A stretch of DNA of 7,119 nt from Chloroflexota bacterium (GTDB taxonomy: Bacteria > Chloroflexota > Dehalococcoidia > SM23-28-2 > RBG-16-64-32): positions 1 to 7,119 of the forward strand of contig JADFRV010000118.1 of assembly GCA_022561095.1 (NCBI GenBank). The letters are read 5' to 3'. The notes below the pieces were generated by a model, which was given only the letters and a program-made list of their open reading frames with translations, searched no databases and was not told the DNA's origin. Positions 5,614 through 7,119 of the stretch are shown here, piece by piece (the stretch's first letter is position 1; each line of letters begins with the position of its first letter). The position numbers and the translations under genes were made by a program.

Positions 5614-5628
5614 TGGGGTTCTACCCCA
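5614..5628. promoter_or_regulatory. Operator candidate C (upstream of kinase-regulator operon)
   Basis: TGGGGTTCTACCCCA is a perfect palindrome of six-base arms around three bases (minus TGGGGTAGAACCCCA). It matches candidate A at 12 of 15 positions. It lies about 115 bases upstream of the predicted kinase transcription start, with a TTGACT next to it (minus strand, 5638-5633) that could be the -35 of a second promoter, although no good -10 follows. Confidence 0.5.
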
Positions 5629-5699
5629 CCGGAGTCAAGGCATTACCTGACAGACAACATGCGCCGCTGATGTGATGATAGTGGTGAGAGAATTCACAA

Positions 5700-5810
5700 A
5701 CGCAGGAAGGAAGCTCTAGCAATGGCGGTTCGTGGGATTGGCGCTGACGGGCGGCTTACTGGAGTCCGCAACGTCAGCGGACGAGGAACTTCACTCAGCC
5801 CAAGGAGGTG
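5700..5810 (+). ncRNA. Structured RNA or leader candidate
   Basis: CGCTGACG (5742-5749) plus GCGG (5751-5754) pair with CCGC (5766-5769) plus CGTCAGCG (5772-5779), giving a 12-bp stem with a small internal loop and an 11-base hairpin loop. About 24 bases later comes a full AAGGAGG (5802-5808). A strong hairpin leading to a ribosome site is the layout of a regulatory leader and also of the HEARO/omega RNA that precedes iscB genes of ISC transposons. I cannot confirm a family from the sequence by eye, and the ORF that follows is short. Confidence 0.3.
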
Positions 5811-5817
5811 ATGCAAA

Positions 5818-5937
5818 GTGAAGGAAACCACGTATGTGGTCAGAGTACCGGCGCTGGACAGGACGTTCGAGTTCAAGTATTCCGCCGCTGCCCTGCCGCT
5901 GCTGCCAACCGCTCCCCCAGCCGGTCTGCCGGGCTGA
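5818..5937 (+). CDS. Possible small or broken 39-codon ORF
   Basis: A GTG nine bases after AAGGAGG opens a 39-codon frame, (M)KETTYVVRVPALDRTFEF and on to a proline-rich end (PLLPTAPPAGLPG), before TGA. The first half looks like real protein and the second half does not, so it may be the 5' stub of a longer gene that has been cut or frameshifted. I do not recognise it. Two alternative frames share the region: a 29-codon ATG ORF (5722-5811) ending in the Shine-Dalgarno, and a longer one from 5808 with less natural composition. Confidence 0.25.
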   Translation: MKETTYVVRVPALDRTFEFKYSAAALPLLPTAPPAGLPG

Positions 5938-5965
5938 ACGCTTCGCGAGGCACATCTTCACCGAG

Positions 5966-5974
5966 TGCTAGGAT
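5966..5974 (+). promoter_or_regulatory. Extended -10 of a leaderless-type promoter
   Basis: TGCTAGGAT contains a TGn extension and the hexamer TAGGAT (5969-5974), nine bases before the ATG at 5984. There is no Shine-Dalgarno, so the transcript would begin at or next to the start codon, as in many Actinobacteria and Chloroflexota. I find no clear -35. Confidence 0.4.
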
Positions 5975-5981
5975 AGTGGCG

Positions 5982-7119
5982 CTATGGAGCCGCGAATCGA
6001 GTATGTGAAGACTGAAGATGGGGTGAGCATCGCAGGTCGAAGCGATCGAGATTCATGACCTTGTTCCACGCAGCGACGAAATCAAGCACGAACTTCTGCT
6101 CGGCGTCGACACTCCCGTAGACCTCGGCGATCGCCCGGAGCTCCGAGTTTGAGCCGAAGACGAGGTCGACGCGGGTGCCGGTCCACCGGAGCTCGCCGGT
6201 CTCGCGACTACGACCCTCGAACACCTCATCGGAGTCCGAGGTCGCCTTCCACTCCGTCGCGATGTCGAGCAGGTTCACGAAGAAGTCGTTGGTCAGCGTC
6301 TCGGGTTGGTCGGTGAAGACCCCGTGCTCGGACTGCCCGGCGTTGGCGTTCAGGACGCGCATGCCGCCCAGGAGGGCCGTCATCTCGGGAGCGGACAGCG
6401 TTAGCATGAACGCCTTGTCCACCAGCAGGTGCTCCGCCGTGAGCTCGTGGCCCTTCTGGAGGTAGTTGCGGAACCCGTCGGCGGTCGGCTCGAGCACGGC
6501 GAACGACTCGGTGTCGGTCAGCTCCTCCGTGGCGTCGGTGCGCCCCGGCGAGAAGGGGACCTGCACGTCGTGCCCGGCCTTCTTCGCGGCCGACTCGACG
6601 GCTGCGCACCCGCCCAGCACGATCAGATCGGCGAGCGAGACCATCTTCCCGCCCTTCTGCGAGCCGTTGAACTCCCGCTGGATTCCCTCCAGGGTCTCCA
6701 GCACCCTCGATACGCCGGACGTGACGTTGACGTCCCACTCCGCCTGCGGCGATAAGCGGACGCGCGCCCCGTTCGCGCCACCGCGCTTGTCGGTGTCACG
6801 GTAGGTCGAGACCGACGCCCAGGCGGTCGAGACCAGCTGGGAGATGGACAGGCCGGAGTCGAGGATCTTGCCCTTGAGCGCCGCGATGTCCTCGTCGTCG
6901 ATCAGGTCGTGCGTGACCTCGGGGACCGGGTCCTGCCAGAGCAGCGTCTCCTCGGGAACCCATGGGCCGAGGTACCGCGCGACGGGTCCCATGTCGCGAT
7001 GCAACAGCTTAAACCACGCCCGGGCGAAGGCGTCGGCTAACTCGTCCGGGTTCTCGTAGAAGCGCTGCGAGATCTCCTTGTAGACCGGATCCACGATCAG
7101 CGCGATGTCCGTCGTCAAC
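5982..7119 (-). CDS. katG: Catalase-peroxidase KatG, C-terminal half, partial, with altered 3' end
   Basis: The frame is open to the right edge, so only the C-terminal ~379 of about 730 residues are present. The first visible residues (TTDIALIVDPVYKEISQRF, then ENPDELADAFARAWFKLLHRDMGP, RYLGPWVP and TAWASVSTYRDTDKRGGANGAR) are diagnostic of KatG, which removes hydrogen peroxide with a haem in the N-terminal lobe; this C-terminal lobe lacks haem but is needed for the active enzyme. The leftmost TTG is an internal leucine codon, not a start. The family ends at NLDRFDL(R/V R); here NLDRFDLR is followed by 15 unrelated residues (CSPHLQSSHTRFAAP) to a TAG at 5982, translated antisense through the start of another gene. 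The protein is otherwise intact and may be functional with a short tail. No terminator follows. Confidence 0.95.
   Translation of the reverse strand, partial: LTTDIALIVDPVYKEISQRFYENPDELADAFARAWFKLLHRDMGPVARYLGPWVPEETLLWQDPVPEVTHDLIDDEDIAALKGKILDSGLSISQLVSTAWASVSTYRDTDKRGGANGARVRLSPQAEWDVNVTSGVSRVLETLEGIQREFNGSQKGGKMVSLADLIVLGGCAAVESAAKKAGHDVQVPFSPGRTDATEELTDTESFAVLEPTADGFRNYLQKGHELTAEHLLVDKAFMLTLSAPEMTALLGGMRVLNANAGQSEHGVFTDQPETLTNDFFVNLLDIATEWKATSDSDEVFEGRSRETGELRWTGTRVDLVFGSNSELRAIAEVYGSVDAEQKFVLDFVAAWNKVMNLDRFDLRCSPHLQSSHTRFAAP
5984..6034 (+). pseudogene. 5' stub of a plus-strand gene (hydrolase/adenylate-cyclase-like N-terminus)
   Basis: The plus-strand frame begins MEPRIEYVKTEDGVSIA and then runs into antisense katG, stopping at 6056-6058. 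The 'I-x-Y-V-K-T-x-D-G-V-S-I-A' opening is typical of alpha/beta-hydrolase proteins often fused to class III adenylate cyclase or LuxR domains, in which an aromatic 'YW..LG.G' segment comes next; here that is missing. The gene has a leaderless-type -10 in front, so this looks like the real start of a gene whose body has been replaced. Its ATG overlaps the antisense stop codon of the extended katG frame. The family assignment is an inference from 17 residues. Confidence 0.45.

Noticed and set aside
5725..5740. GGTTCGTGGGATT resembling a tRNA T-arm
   Set aside because: No acceptor stem, D-arm or anticodon arm can be built around it.
5694..5876. 60-codon minus-strand ORF between katG and the kinase
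   Set aside because: No ribosome site, composition rich in S, T, R and P, and it overlaps the plus-strand hairpin; no sign of a real gene.
7116..7118. TTG as a start codon for the katG frame
   Set aside because: KatG proteins have leucine at this internal point (M-L-T-T-D-like segment) and the N-terminal haem domain must lie beyond the edge.
1..7119. CRISPR array, IS terminal repeats or attachment sites
   Set aside because: No regularly spaced repeats, no transposase frame and no tRNA-linked direct repeats were found by reading; the only transposon-like hint is the weak one at 5660-5937.

Overview
The window looks like a GC-rich environmental bacterium. Chloroflexota is my best guess and an actinobacterium is possible. 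The guess rests on TTG/GTG starts, a lipoprotein cupredoxin with an AAC-GGG lipobox, a leaderless-style -10 and the gene families present; nothing taxonomically decisive (no rRNA or tRNA) is visible. Almost every gene is on the minus strand, so transcription runs from right to left.

Right to left: (1) 7119-5982, the 3' half of a catalase-peroxidase (katG) entering from the right edge. Its normal C-terminus (FDLR) is followed by a foreign tail, because the DNA switches at about 6027-6034 into the start of an unrelated plus-strand gene. (2) 5981-5511, about 470 bases without a confident gene. It holds a leaderless-type -10 for that cut-off gene, a strong 12-bp hairpin upstream of a perfect Shine-Dalgarno and a 39-codon ORF on the plus strand, a palindromic operator candidate, and a promoter for the kinase gene. 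(3) 5453-3614, a two-component operon: a histidine kinase whose N-terminus is an ArsR-like winged-helix DNA-binding domain instead of a sensor, and an overlapping NarL/NreC-type response regulator, closed by an intrinsic terminator. (4) 3486-3076, a secreted type-1 copper (cupredoxin) lipoprotein. (5) 2909-1, an apparent operon of a large nitroreductase-like flavoprotein, a small Cys4 protein, an unknown 88-residue protein, a MobB-like protein lacking its P-loop half, and a MOT1-type molybdate/sulfate transporter (cut by the left edge).

A shared motif, TGGGGYARAACCCYA on the minus strand, lies once upstream of each of the three minus-strand units: kinase-regulator (5614-5628), cupredoxin (3572-3586) and nitroreductase/molybdenum operon (3056-3069, with a one-base gap). 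It resembles the TAGGG-N4-CCCTA type of site reported for NreC-like regulators. The working model, an inference, is one redox or metal regulon: the unusual DNA-binding kinase and its regulator control themselves, a copper electron carrier and a flavin/molybdenum operon. The katG segment at the right looks like a separate block joined to this locus by insertion, recombination or an assembly error.
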